Of a DNA stretch of 41,016 nucleotides, positions 16,059 through 25,003 are shown piece after piece. The DNA comes from Clostridiales bacterium (GTDB lineage: Bacteria > Bacillota > Clostridia > Lachnospirales > Lachnospiraceae). The DNA lies in the NCBI GenBank assembly GCA_012839235.1, contig DUNS01000152.1, positions 1 to 41,016 on the forward strand. Direction: 5' to 3'. Position 1 is the stretch's first letter; each line of letters begins with the position of its first letter. A program made the translations under genes and the position numbers. The notes under the pieces are model-generated. The model had not been told where the DNA came from, did not search any database, and saw only the letters and a program-made list of their open reading frames with translations.

Positions 16059-17199
16059 CTTCTATTATGTTTAATAAGCGTTCTGTTGCTTTGCCGTCAA
16101 GATACTGGTAGTTGTCTTCTATGAATTTATCTATTTTATCGTAATCGAAGTTATTTTCTTTGATTAACTCACAGACTTCTTTCCCACTATAGGCGATGGG
16201 TCCCGGAACATAGGATTGGTATGGATGATAAAAGCCTCTTCCCTTCCTTTGAAACTCTTCTAAGTCATAGGAGTAGAATATCATAGGACATTTCATCAGA
16301 CAATACTCGAATATAATTGATGAATAATCGGTTATCAGTATATCACATGCAAGCAAAACAGTGTTTACATCTTCTTCAAAGGATAGCTGATGAACTCTTT
16401 TATCTTTTAATCCCATCATTTTTTCTGCAACATGAGGGTGAAGACGAATACCTAATTCATAGCCCTCTGGGAAATTGATAAGAAGCTCTTCTAGTTGATC
16501 TCCTACCTTAGGATCATCCACCTCATCATCTCGAAATGTTGGGGCATAGAGAACCAGCTTTGTTTCCCTAGATATATTATATTTCTTATATATATAATCT
16601 TTATCAGGATTTACTTTATCCTTCTTAATCTTATCTAACCTATTAATCAGTTCATCCGTCTTAGGAAGTCCAATCGGGAATATACGATTTTCATCTACTC
16701 CAAATGCCTGTCCATAAGTCTTCTTCATTTCTTCAGAATTCACAATTAGATGGGTAATATTATTATTTGCTCTTTGCTCAAGCTCTTTTAGCTTACCCGT
16801 ATTAACATCCTGCCCAAATTTTTTAATAGTTCCTGTTCCATGCCATAGCTGTATTACTTTACTACCTTTTCTTCTACTAAGGTAAGCATAGGGTAGAAAG
16901 ATATTATCCATAAGAACCACCTGAGCCCTAGCTAATTGATAGGGCTTCTTGATAAAAAATCCAATAGTATTGGTCAGGTTATGACCTATCTTAACCCTGG
17001 ATGTATCCTTTTTAGTTATATAGGAAAAGGTGTAGTCCCCAGGGCGTCTTTTTTAAGCCTTGACTACTAAGCTTACATTACTTCCTTCTCCCTCATCGTG
17101 GGTCATAATACAAAGGACATTATTCTTTTTAATAGGCAGCAATCTGCTGTTTATCTTATATATTAAGGCGAAAAGATGATATCCAATTATCTTCTTCAT
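16054..17199 (-). pseudogene. CDP-glycerol glycerophosphotransferase split by an in-frame TAA
   Basis: Adds glycerol phosphate from CDP-glycerol to a wall or membrane polymer (TagB/TagF family). The intact part (nt 16920-16054) has QLWHGTGTIKKFGQDVNTG, NSEEMKKTYG, LVLYAPTFRDDE, DILITDYSSIIFEY and the PGP segment. Reading upstream in the same frame to the ATG at 17199 gives 381 codons, the usual family length, with a single TAA at codon 49 (17055-17053). Before it: MKKIIGYHLFALIYKINSRL, then PIKKNNVLCIMTHDEGEGS; after it: RRPGDYTFSYITKKD. The frame is unchanged across the stop, so a TTA-to-TAA change in ALKKR is the simplest cause. The ATG has a GGGGAT site shared with other starts here. It could be a nonsense mutation, a sequencing error, or a shortened protein starting at 16920. 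Confidence 0.8.
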
Positions 17200-17244
17200 A
17201 TAAATCCCCATGCCTTTCTACGGAGTGAACTCTGTCCACATATC

Positions 17245-18438
17245 TTATTCCATGAAAGACTGAATCAGGTCAACAACACGCTTTGAGGCTTGCCCATCAT
17301 CTATATGATTATATTTCATGGCAAATGCTTTCTGCTTATCTATGTACTTTAAAGGATTATATTCTTTAATTTCCTCAATGAGCTTATCCGTAGTCAAAAC
17401 TACAGGTCCCGGAGCTTCCTCAAGAAAGTCAAAATAAAATCCTCTAAGGGTATCCTTATATTTATCTAAATCATAGCAATAAAAGAGCATCGGTCGTTGC
17501 AATATACTATAGTCAAACATTACTGATGAGTAGTCTGTAATTAACATATCAGATACTAGGTAAAGAGATGCTATATCATGGTTGATATCATAGGAATAGA
17601 CAAAATCCTTATATGGACTCCAGTCAATCACATCCATTATGAGGTAATGATACTTAACTATTAGTACCATGTCTTCTTTAAGCTCAGCTTGAAGCATAGA
17701 AAAATCCAAAGCTGGATTAAACTTATATCTTCCCTTCCCATAAAACTCATTATCTCTCCAAGTTGGAGCATATAATATAATTCGTTTATCTAAGGGTAAA
17801 CCTAAATCAATTTTAAGTTTTCTTATGTCTTCCTCATTGTTCTTTTGAAACAAGATATCATTCCTCGGATATCCCACCTCTAGTATATCCTTATCAAATG
17901 CAAATGCTCTTCGGAAAATCTCCGTTGAATAATGATTCTGTGATATTAAATAATCCCACGTCTGGGCATTATTAAAAAAGTTCCTTTTATAGCTATCAAG
18001 GGTGGATACCCCAGCCATATAGACGGAATCCATATCAAGTGCAAGTTTCTTAAGGGGGGTTCCATGCCAGGTCTGAATATATCTACACTTATCCCTTTTT
18101 ATAAGATATTTGGGAAGTCTAGAATCTGATACCCATACTCCTGCTACTGCAAACAGAAAAAAGTATCTTAACCTACTTCGTTTTATCTTCTTTCCTTTAC
18201 CGGGGATGGTTGTTTTCATATCCTCTAGAATAAAGTAGCATCTGTATTTACTATCAAGACCCTGTTTGACCATTTCTTCATAAATAGCCTTAGGATTCCC
18301 TGTATAGTTCCTACCAAGATTGCTTTCAAAAAGGATAATATTCTTATTAACAGGAAACAGCTTTATACAAGCCCTATACCACTTAAGTACAATCCTTTTG
18401 ATAATCTCAATTAATCTTTTAGCCGGCTTCTTCAACAT
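17245..18438 (-). CDS. CDP-glycerol glycerophosphotransferase (TagF/TagB family)
   Basis: A membrane-associated transferase of 397 residues using CDP-glycerol to prime or extend a poly(glycerol phosphate)-type polymer. The N-terminus is basic and amphipathic, fitting peripheral attachment. Conserved segments are NIILFESNLGRNYTGNPKAI, QTWHGTPLKKLALDMD with the key His, GYPRNDIL, ILYAPTWRDNEFYGKG, DMLITDYSSVMFDY and RPMLFYCYDLDKYKD. It is two bases after tagD and 45 bases before the split paralogue. Whether it primes or polymerises cannot be decided from sequence. It is closely similar to the C-terminal half of the fusion protein at 20608-22929. Confidence 0.92.
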   Translation of the reverse strand: MLKKPAKRLIEIIKRIVLKWYRACIKLFPVNKNIILFESNLGRNYTGNPKAIYEEMVKQGLDSKYRCYFILEDMKTTIPGKGKKIKRSRLRYFFLFAVAGVWVSDSRLPKYLIKRDKCRYIQTWHGTPLKKLALDMDSVYMAGVSTLDSYKRNFFNNAQTWDYLISQNHYSTEIFRRAFAFDKDILEVGYPRNDILFQKNNEEDIRKLKIDLGLPLDKRIILYAPTWRDNEFYGKGRYKFNPALDFSMLQAELKEDMVLIVKYHYLIMDVIDWSPYKDFVYSYDINHDIASLYLVSDMLITDYSSVMFDYSILQRPMLFYCYDLDKYKDTLRGFYFDFLEEAPGPVVLTTDKLIEEIKEYNPLKYIDKQKAFAMKYNHIDDGQASKRVVDLIQSFME

Positions 18439-18440
18439 TC

Positions 18441-18860
18441 TTAATCCTCTTTCTTGCCAAGATTTAGCTCTTCTTTAATCTTTGTAGTTGATATTCCTTC
18501 TGTTCTTGGAAGATATACTACCTGGCAGTATTCCTTAAGAAAATCGAACTTTCCTTCCCAATCATCACCCATAACAAAAATATCAATATCATTATCAACA
18601 ACATCCTTAATCTTCTGATCCCATGTATATTCTGGAATAACATCATCTACATAACGTATTGATCTTAAGATAACCTCTCTATCTTCATAAGGGTGGTATG
18701 CCTTTTTATTTTTAATGGCATTAAACTCATCAGATGAAAGCACTACTAATAGGTAATCTCCTAATTCTCTTGCCCTTCTCAACAAATTAATATGGCCTAC
18801 ATGTAGCAAATCATATGTTCCATAGGTAATAACTTTTTTCATAATTCTTTTATTCTTCAT
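18441..18860 (-). CDS. tagD: TagD glycerol-3-phosphate cytidylyltransferase
   Basis: Makes CDP-glycerol from CTP and sn-glycerol 3-phosphate, supplying the neighbouring transferases. It is 139 residues (133 if the second Met is used), normal for the family. The nucleotidyltransferase motif HVGH follows KVITYGTYDLL, and the C-terminal motif RTEGISTTKI is the ISTT signature. The start is uncertain: the GGAGGA site lies about 16 bases before the first ATG (18860), and the Met before KKVITYG (18842) has only a weak site. It sits between the exporter ATPase gene and the transferase in a same-strand run. Confidence 0.94.
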   Translation of the reverse strand: MKNKRIMKKVITYGTYDLLHVGHINLLRRARELGDYLLVVLSSDEFNAIKNKKAYHPYEDREVILRSIRYVDDVIPEYTWDQKIKDVVDNDIDIFVMGDDWEGKFDFLKEYCQVVYLPRTEGISTTKIKEELNLGKKED

Positions 18861-18902
18861 AATTACGAAGAATATTCCTCCTTTTAAATTAATAAATCAT
18901 AT

Positions 18903-19646
18903 TTACGATTCATTCATTCTTTCCTCATATATTTTGCACACCTTTTTAACCTTACCTTGGGCGACTAACTTACCCTTGTCTAGTATGATGGCTTTATCGC
19001 ATATCCTAAGTACCTGATCGATCGAATGAGAAACAAAAAGTACTGTTATTCCTTTGTCAAGCATTGACATTATCTTCTTTTCACTTTTCTTTCTAAATTT
19101 AGCATCTCCTACAGATAAAACCTCATCCAAAATTAATATCTCAGGCTCAACAATTGTTGCTATAGAAAAACCAAGCCTTGCTTTCATTCCCGATGAGTAA
19201 TTCTTTACTGGAACATTAATAAAATCCCCTAGCTCAGAGAACTTAACTATTTCATCATATTTCTCATTGATGAAATCTCTTGAATAGCCAAGAACAGCTC
19301 CGTACAAGTATATATTCTCTGCTCCTGTGTACTGTGAATCAAACCCAGCTCCAAGCTCCAATAAAGGTACAATCTTTCCCCTAGCAGTAACTTTTCCTTC
19401 TGTAGGCTTTAGTACTCCGGCAATGATTTTTAATAAAGTACTTTTGCCCGCACCATTAAGTCCTAATATTCCTAAGCGGTCTCCTTGACCAAGGGTGAAT
19501 GATACATCCCTAAGGGCCCAAAATTCCTGATATCTTAGTTCCCTTTTTATAAACTTTATAACATAATCCTTTAAATCGTCTACTTTCTTTTCCATCAGGT
19601 TGAATCTCATACTCACATTTTCAACCTTTAATGTCTCATTTTTCAT
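18903..19646 (-). CDS. tagH: TagH-type polysaccharide/teichoic acid export ATPase
   Basis: The cytosolic ATPase of an ABC-2 exporter for lipid-linked envelope polymers, 247 residues. It has Walker A GLNGAGKST, the signature YSSGMKARLGFS and Walker B ILILDEVLSVGD, with the subfamily segment SFTLGQGDRLGILG. The C-terminal extra domain of long TagH or Wzt proteins is absent. The ATG at 19646 follows AAAGGCATGGGGATAGTT; the frame opens four codons earlier inside this site. It pairs with the permease gene 150 bases upstream, the gap holding two hairpins. Confidence 0.92.
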   Translation of the reverse strand: MKNETLKVENVSMRFNLMEKKVDDLKDYVIKFIKRELRYQEFWALRDVSFTLGQGDRLGILGLNGAGKSTLLKIIAGVLKPTEGKVTARGKIVPLLELGAGFDSQYTGAENIYLYGAVLGYSRDFINEKYDEIVKFSELGDFINVPVKNYSSGMKARLGFSIATIVEPEILILDEVLSVGDAKFRKKSEKKIMSMLDKGITVLFVSHSIDQVLRICDKAIILDKGKLVAQGKVKKVCKIYEERMNES

Positions 19647-19686
19647 AACTATCCCCATGCCTTTCTCGTAGCATGCAAACTTTCTA

Positions 19687-19756
19687 CATGAAAATCTCTG
19701 ATTTTCATGTTACGTAGTGCACAATATTTGCAAAGTGAATTGTCTTTTTAATTCAC
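19687..19756 (-). other. Two hairpins between the exporter permease and ATPase genes
   Basis: CATGAAAATC-TCT-GATTTTCATG (19687-19709) and GTGAATT-8 bases-AATTCAC (19735-19756) are perfect inverted repeats in a 149-base gap. The neighbourhood shares short blocks (GCAAACTTT, GTAG-GCACAA-TTTGC) with the gap near 6045-6080, so this may be another dispersed intergenic element. No T-run is convincing. Confidence 0.45.
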
Positions 19757-19795
19757 ACTGAGCTCCTTCATATCTGTTCTCAATATTCCTTTTGA

Positions 19796-20572
19796 TTATA
19801 TGTTCATTATAAACTTATCCTGCTGTTTATAAAAGAAGATAATTCCAATTATAAGAGATCCAAAGCTATATATTGTTGTAAGTAAGAGAGCCTTTATATC
19901 TATCGGTGTTCCAAATACTGCATTTCTAAAGTTCATAATTATTAAATACAGTGGATTCAAATTAAAAAGCCATACCTTTTCTCCAAAAGATGAATAATCA
20001 ACGTGATAAAATATTGCGGATGTATACATAACTATCATTAAAAATACAGACCACAAATACTCAAGATCCCTAAAGAAAACAGCCAATGTAGCTAATATCA
20101 TCCCAATTCCAACACCTAATATTAATAGGAGAAGAAGTGGAACTAAAGCCCACAGTATGTGAAATGTAACATTTATATCAAAAACAAACAATGATGCAAA
20201 TAATACAACTAAAGAAATTAGGAAAATCACGTAATTGGAAAGAATAGTGGAAAAAGGATATATATATTTGGGTACATATACCTTTTTAATCATACCACTA
20301 TTCTTTCGTATAGATTTCATGGCAGCCTTTGTGGAACCGGCAAAAAAGCTATACAAAAGGCGGCCACTTAAAATATAAACAGGAAAAGTTCTTCCCCCTT
20401 TACCCAAAAGCCCACCAAATACAAATGTTAGTACTGCTGTTGTAAGGAGTGGCTCAAGTAATGTCCATAGTATACCTAAGTAAGATCTACGGTACTTAAG
20501 CTTAATATCCTTTTTGATCAGCTCCACAAGTAAGAACCGGTATTTATTAAAATTATCAAATAATCTGCTCAT
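19796..20572 (-). CDS. tagG: TagG-type polysaccharide/teichoic acid export permease
   Basis: The ABC-2 type membrane subunit, 258 residues with about six hydrophobic helices. The N-terminal cytosolic segment LVELIKKDIKLKYRRSYLG, followed by ILWTLLEPLLTTAVLTFVFG, is the classic start of TagG/RfbA/Wzm permeases, and LFNLNPLYLIIMNFRNAVFG near the C-terminus is also typical. With TagH it would flip the finished or growing polymer across the membrane. The ATG at 20572 is seven bases from GGAGG; a GTG one codon earlier is less well spaced. It follows the fusion transferase gene by 35 bases. Confidence 0.92.
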   Translation of the reverse strand: MSRLFDNFNKYRFLLVELIKKDIKLKYRRSYLGILWTLLEPLLTTAVLTFVFGGLLGKGGRTFPVYILSGRLLYSFFAGSTKAAMKSIRKNSGMIKKVYVPKYIYPFSTILSNYVIFLISLVVLFASLFVFDINVTFHILWALVPLLLLLILGVGIGMILATLAVFFRDLEYLWSVFLMIVMYTSAIFYHVDYSSFGEKVWLFNLNPLYLIIMNFRNAVFGTPIDIKALLLTTIYSFGSLIIGIIFFYKQQDKFIMNI

Positions 20573-20607
20573 CACAAATCCTCCATAGATGCGAGCTAAA
20601 TACTACT

Positions 20608-22929
20608 CTATTTAAAGACTAATTTTACCACTTTTTCTGATGCATGTCCATCCTCCCATTGACAAAAACGTTGGTAAAACTCATTGTATGTTTGTTCGTA
20701 TTGCTTGCTAATGCTATCAATATTATTAATTGCATCAATAACCTCATCTGTTGTGAAAAGAAGGGGACCTGGCACCTCTTTCTCAATATCAAGATAAAAC
20801 CCTCTTAAGATGTCCCTATATTTTTCCAAATCATAGGTATAGAAGAGCATAGGTCTTTTAAGATTGGCAAAATCAAAGAATACGGAGGAGTAATCTGTTA
20901 TTAGAATATCTGAAACAAGGTATAGCTCAGATATATCATCATATTTACTAACATTATAAGCAAAGCCCTTAAGAGCACTAACATCTAGGCTATCTGCAAT
21001 AAAATAATGAGTACGTAAGAGTATTACATATTCATCTCCTAATTCCTTTTTCATTTTATCTAGATTTAGATGAAGCTCAAATTTATACTGACCCTTGCCG
21101 TAATATTCATCATCCCTCCAAGTAGGAGCATATAATATGGTCTTCTTGTCTCTTGGTATACCAATTCTATCCTTAATTTTATCAGCTATTTCCTTCTTGT
21201 TTGGTGCATGAAGTATATCATTTCGTGGATATCCTGTTTCCAACATCTCCTTATCATACATAAAGCACCTACGAAATGTTTCACTACTGAATGCATTAGG
21301 TGCAATTAGATAGTCCCATTCTCTAGATTGCTTAAAAACTTGTTGCTTATATTTAGGTGATGCGGAACTAATATCATCAATATCAAATACCAGCTTTTTA
21401 AGAGGGGTTCCATGCCAAGTCTGTAAAAATACTGTGTCTTCTCTCTTAATTATCCATACAGGCTGTCTGCTATTAAATACAAAGTATTTACATCTTGCCA
21501 TGTAATAAAAGTATCTTATACTAAACCGTTTGATACTGGTATGCTTATAGGGAATTCTTGTTTTCTTATTAATGATCCATATAAATTTATATTTCCCTGG
21601 ATAGTTTTTTGCAAGGTATTCATATATATACTTAGGGCTATCCGAGTAGTTCTTTCCTAAAAAGCTCTCAAATATTATCCAATTATCCTTTACTGGCCTT
21701 TTCATAAACAAATGAATATATAAGGACTTACCTAATGCCATCCTATTCTTTATTATTTTTTTAAATTTCTTATACCCCAGATGGGCTTTAACTACTCTTA
21801 GAGACTTCTTAACATCCTTCCTTACTAATGCCTTTATTGCTCGCCGTTTATACTTTTTATAACTTCTAAGGAGTTCCCTATCCATCCCACCGATTATGTC
21901 ACTTATATTGTCAAAATACTCTTCTCTCCAGACCATATTATTACTTCGCTTCATCCTAGGGGCAAAGGTATTGGTATAATAGTTGATGTATTTTTTATCA
22001 AATCGTCTTTTCAAATCATCATTTATATCAAGCATATTGGTAGTACGATAGTAATTATCAATAAACTCTTTAAAGCGATTTGGATCCTTAATCTGAGACA
22101 GAGAAGGAAGATTAATAGGATCATTATGATTTCTCTTAATATATATTGCTGATAGACATTTTCTAAAGCTTTCAGCCTTTGATAAAACTTCTATTAGGAA
22201 AGGACAATCTGAAAAATATACCTGGTCCTCAAAAAAACGGATGTTATTTTCTTCAATAAAGCTTCTCTTTATTAGAATATGAAGTATTGAAAGGTTGCGA
22301 ACACCCTTTCGCTTACTAACTAATATACGGAATGCCTCATCTGCCGATAATAATTTCGGATCATCAATATTAGGCATCTTAACCTCATTACCATCGGAAG
22401 AATTATCATTATCCTCTTCAGTATCTTCCTTTTCATCATCCTTAGAATCTGCTGCCTCACTATCACCATCTAGTTCAGCAGATTCACTCTCATTATCCTC
22501 TTCTTCCTCTTCTTTTTCCTCTAGCTCTTCTTCTCGCTTTCTAGCAAGATAGACCTCACGATGAAACCATGTCCTGATCTTTTTACCATATACTATATCA
22601 TAATTTTCTTCTTCTAGAGTAAGCATTAGGGTTTCTAAGGTATCGGCGTATAGATAGTCATCACTATCCAGAAAATACACATAATCCCCACTTGCTTGTT
22701 CTAATCCTAAATTTCTTGCTGCCGCAACTCCAGTTTTATTATCAAGGTGATACATCCTAATGTCTAATGTAGAAATATATTCATCAACAATTTTAAGCTC
22801 CTCAGGGGAAGCATGATCACTAACTATTAAAACCTCTATGTTGCTATAGGATTGTTCCTGCAAGCTGTCTAGGCAGTCCTTTAAATAATCTGCCCCTCTA
22901 TGAAATGGTACAATAACACTAATCTTCAT
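20608..22929 (-). CDS. Fusion of GT2 glycosyltransferase and CDP-glycerol glycerophosphotransferase
   Basis: A two-enzyme protein of 773 residues. Residues 1-125 and about 185-300 form a GT-A glycosyltransferase 2 domain (ISVIVPFHRGADYLKDCLDS, nucleotide-sugar motif FLDSDD at 86-91). Residues about 131-182 are a very acidic Glu/Asp/Ser-rich tract inserted in it. Residues about 390-773 are a CDP-glycerol transferase with WHGTPLKKL near 505, GYPRNDIL, ILYAPTWRDDEYYGKG, DILITDYSSVFFDF and RPMLFYTYDLEKYRD. It would put both a sugar and glycerol phosphate on the same polymer. The ATG at 22929 follows GGAGGTTTGACA; the frame opens at a TTG two codons earlier. It is the first gene of the minus-strand envelope operon, with a consensus promoter. 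Confidence 0.92.
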   Translation of the reverse strand: MKISVIVPFHRGADYLKDCLDSLQEQSYSNIEVLIVSDHASPEELKIVDEYISTLDIRMYHLDNKTGVAAARNLGLEQASGDYVYFLDSDDYLYADTLETLMLTLEEENYDIVYGKKIRTWFHREVYLARKREEELEEKEEEEEDNESESAELDGDSEAADSKDDEKEDTEEDNDNSSDGNEVKMPNIDDPKLLSADEAFRILVSKRKGVRNLSILHILIKRSFIEENNIRFFEDQVYFSDCPFLIEVLSKAESFRKCLSAIYIKRNHNDPINLPSLSQIKDPNRFKEFIDNYYRTTNMLDINDDLKRRFDKKYINYYTNTFAPRMKRSNNMVWREEYFDNISDIIGGMDRELLRSYKKYKRRAIKALVRKDVKKSLRVVKAHLGYKKFKKIIKNRMALGKSLYIHLFMKRPVKDNWIIFESFLGKNYSDSPKYIYEYLAKNYPGKYKFIWIINKKTRIPYKHTSIKRFSIRYFYYMARCKYFVFNSRQPVWIIKREDTVFLQTWHGTPLKKLVFDIDDISSASPKYKQQVFKQSREWDYLIAPNAFSSETFRRCFMYDKEMLETGYPRNDILHAPNKKEIADKIKDRIGIPRDKKTILYAPTWRDDEYYGKGQYKFELHLNLDKMKKELGDEYVILLRTHYFIADSLDVSALKGFAYNVSKYDDISELYLVSDILITDYSSVFFDFANLKRPMLFYTYDLEKYRDILRGFYLDIEKEVPGPLLFTTDEVIDAINNIDSISKQYEQTYNEFYQRFCQWEDGHASEKVVKLVFK

Positions 22930-22978
22930 TGTCAAACCTCCATCTACTTAGGTCATTGTTTAGCACTATAGCAAAGGA

Positions 22979-23007
22979 ATTATAGCATTATAAGAATATC
23001 AAGTCAA
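22979..23007 (-). promoter_or_regulatory. Promoter of the teichoic-acid-type operon
   Basis: TTGACT (23007-23002), a 17-base spacer and TATAAT (22984-22979) on the minus strand, about 50 bases before the fusion gene. Nothing else is evident in this gap apart from the leuA terminator. Confidence 0.75.
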
Positions 23008-23097
23008 GAACCCCCATAATTCCACAACTGCCCTAGAGCCGTACAAATCAACTATTTTCTATAGTTTTACCATTATTCTGGGAACTATGATTTTGCG

Positions 23098-23130
23098 ATA
23101 AAAAAGAATGCTCAAAAGACGAGCATTCTT
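23098..23130 (-). terminator. Rho-independent terminator of leuA
   Basis: AAGAATGCTC and GAGCATTCTT form a perfect 10-bp stem with a 7-base loop, followed on the minus strand by a run of six T. It lies 25 bases after the leuA stop. Confidence 0.9.
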
Positions 23131-23154
23131 CTACTAAAGTATATGTTATTATTC

Positions 23155-24831
23155 TTATTGTCCAAGTATATTTAATCGGTTTAAGGCACTGAATATAGCG
23201 CGAATTGAGGCTCTAGTAATGTTAGAGCTTACTCCAACACCGAATGTTGTATTGCCGGTTTTTCTATCCAGCATATGGATATAGGCTGCAGCCTTAGCAT
23301 TAGCACCAGTACCTAGGGCATGCTCGGAGTAGTCAAGAACTTTAATCTCTATTCCTAGCTCCTTTTGTAATCCCCGATCAACTGCATCTATAGGTCCATT
23401 TCCTTCCTCCACAAAGCTATGCTCTACACCATTATTAGTATAGACCAGATATGCTTTTGTATTGAAAGGATCTTCGTGATCAGAGACTTCCTCAAATCTA
23501 CATTTCCTAAAATGTAAAGGCTCCTTCTTATCCAGATAGTTTTTCTTAAACTCATCCATTATCTGTTCAGGAGCAATCTCACCCCGTTGCTCAGATAGGA
23601 TCTGAATTACATCAGCAAATTCTTTATGCATACCCTTAGGAAGCTTGTAGCCAAAGTAGTTTTCCATGATGAATGCAACCCCACCCTTACCGGATTGACT
23701 ATTAATTCTAACTATAGGCTCATACTGTCTTCCTATATCGGAAGGATCTATTGGTAGATATGGAACTGACCATATCTTACTTTCTCTCTCCCTCATAGCC
23801 TTCAGACCTTTATTAATTGCATCTTGATGAGAGCCTGAGAATGCTGTAAATACAAGCTTACCAGCATATGGGTGACGCTCGTGTACTTTCATCTTACATA
23901 ATCTTTCATATGTATCTATTATTTCATTAATATTTTCTAGATGTAACTCGGGATTAATTCCTTGTGAAAACATATTATAAGCCAGAGTCAAAATATCAAC
24001 ATTACCGGTTCTTTCTCCATTGCCAAATAAGGTTCCTTCTACTCTATCAGCTCCTGCCATAAGTGCTAGCTCAGTAGTTGCCACCCCTGTTCCTCTATCA
24101 TTGTGGGGGTGAACACTTAGAATGATATTTTCTCTATCCTTTAAATTTTTATGCATCCATTCGATTTGGTCCGCATAAACATTAGGAGTGTTCATTTCTA
24201 CTGTAGCAGGAAGGTTTATAATTATCTTATCCTCTGCTGTATCCTTCCAGGCATCTATAACTCCATTACAAACATCAAGGGCAAACTCCAGCTCAGTGCC
24301 AGTAAAGCTTTCTGGGGAATACTCTAAGATAATCTCACCTGGAAATTCCCTAGCGTATTCTTTGACCAATTTGGTTCCGTCTATGGCAATCTTTTTGATT
24401 TCTTCCTTATTCTTGTGAAATACTACATCTCGCTGTAAGGTGGATGTTGAATTATATATATGAACTATTGCTCTTTTTACACCTTCAAGGCTTTCAAAGG
24501 TTCTTTTTAGCAAATGCTCTCTACATTGTACTAGTACTTGTATGGTAACATCATCAGGTATTAGCTTTCGTTCAACTAAATGCCTTAAAAAATCATATTC
24601 AATCTGTGATGCAGAAGGAAAGCCTACCTCTATCTCTTTAAATCCTAATTTTACTAGCATTTGAAAAAATTCAATCTTTTCTTCCACAACCATTGGCTCG
24701 ATCAAAGCCTGATTACCATCTCTTAAATCAACACTACACCAAAAAGGTGCCTTCTCAATAATATTATTTGGCCATTGCCTATCCGTCATATTTACTACCG
24801 GGTTTCTTTGATATCTTTTATAATTCATCAT
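23155..24831 (-). CDS. leuA: 2-isopropylmalate synthase, long form
   Basis: Condenses acetyl-CoA with 2-ketoisovalerate, the first committed step of leucine synthesis. The 558-residue protein has the TIM-barrel start VDLRDGNQALIEPM, the metal-binding HPHNDRGTGVATTELAL and GTLFGNGERTGN, and a C-terminal LeuA dimer/regulatory domain (from about residue 430). The DLRDGNQ motif and length fit the actinobacterial and yeast-like LeuA type more than the short E. coli type. The frame opens at 24846, but that ATG is part of the ribosome site: GGAGG lies eight bases before the ATG at 24831 (a second ATG follows). A terminator closes it, so it is monocistronic. The upstream region has no T-box but has strong inverted repeats. 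Confidence 0.94.
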   Translation of the reverse strand: MMNYKRYQRNPVVNMTDRQWPNNIIEKAPFWCSVDLRDGNQALIEPMVVEEKIEFFQMLVKLGFKEIEVGFPSASQIEYDFLRHLVERKLIPDDVTIQVLVQCREHLLKRTFESLEGVKRAIVHIYNSTSTLQRDVVFHKNKEEIKKIAIDGTKLVKEYAREFPGEIILEYSPESFTGTELEFALDVCNGVIDAWKDTAEDKIIINLPATVEMNTPNVYADQIEWMHKNLKDRENIILSVHPHNDRGTGVATTELALMAGADRVEGTLFGNGERTGNVDILTLAYNMFSQGINPELHLENINEIIDTYERLCKMKVHERHPYAGKLVFTAFSGSHQDAINKGLKAMRERESKIWSVPYLPIDPSDIGRQYEPIVRINSQSGKGGVAFIMENYFGYKLPKGMHKEFADVIQILSEQRGEIAPEQIMDEFKKNYLDKKEPLHFRKCRFEEVSDHEDPFNTKAYLVYTNNGVEHSFVEEGNGPIDAVDRGLQKELGIEIKVLDYSEHALGTGANAKAAAYIHMLDRKTGNTTFGVGVSSNITRASIRAIFSALNRLNILGQ

Positions 24832-24872
24832 TATACATTCCTCCATTTAATATGATATCCACGAAAAGCAGA

Positions 24873-25003
24873 TTATTCCAAAAACATGGGCATAGTCTAG
24901 ATTTCATTCAGATACGAGATTGCTTGAATAAGGCCATGGATTTTGGATAAGTGCATACGTGCTGCGTATCTGCAAGCAGATACACGGAAAATGCCTAGCA
25001 TTT
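24873..25003 (-). other. Inverted-repeat-rich element upstream of leuA
   Basis: Three hairpins lie in a row: AAATGC-TAG-GCATTT (25003-24989), GTATCTGC-TT-GCAGATAC (24983-24966), and a large stem of about 19 positions pairing TTATCCAAAATCCATGGCC (24950-24932) with GCCCATGTTTTTGGAATAA (24891-24873) with few mismatches; inside it ATTCA pairs with TGAAT. It could be a leuA leader RNA or a dispersed palindromic repeat. The rest of the 24832-25163 gap shows ACAATATAACATTGT (a small palindrome near 25073) but no confident promoter. Confidence 0.5.

Noticed and set aside
22295-22552. Serine-rich plus-strand frame
   Set aside because: It mirrors the Glu/Asp-rich insert of the fusion transferase on the minus strand; low complexity explains it.
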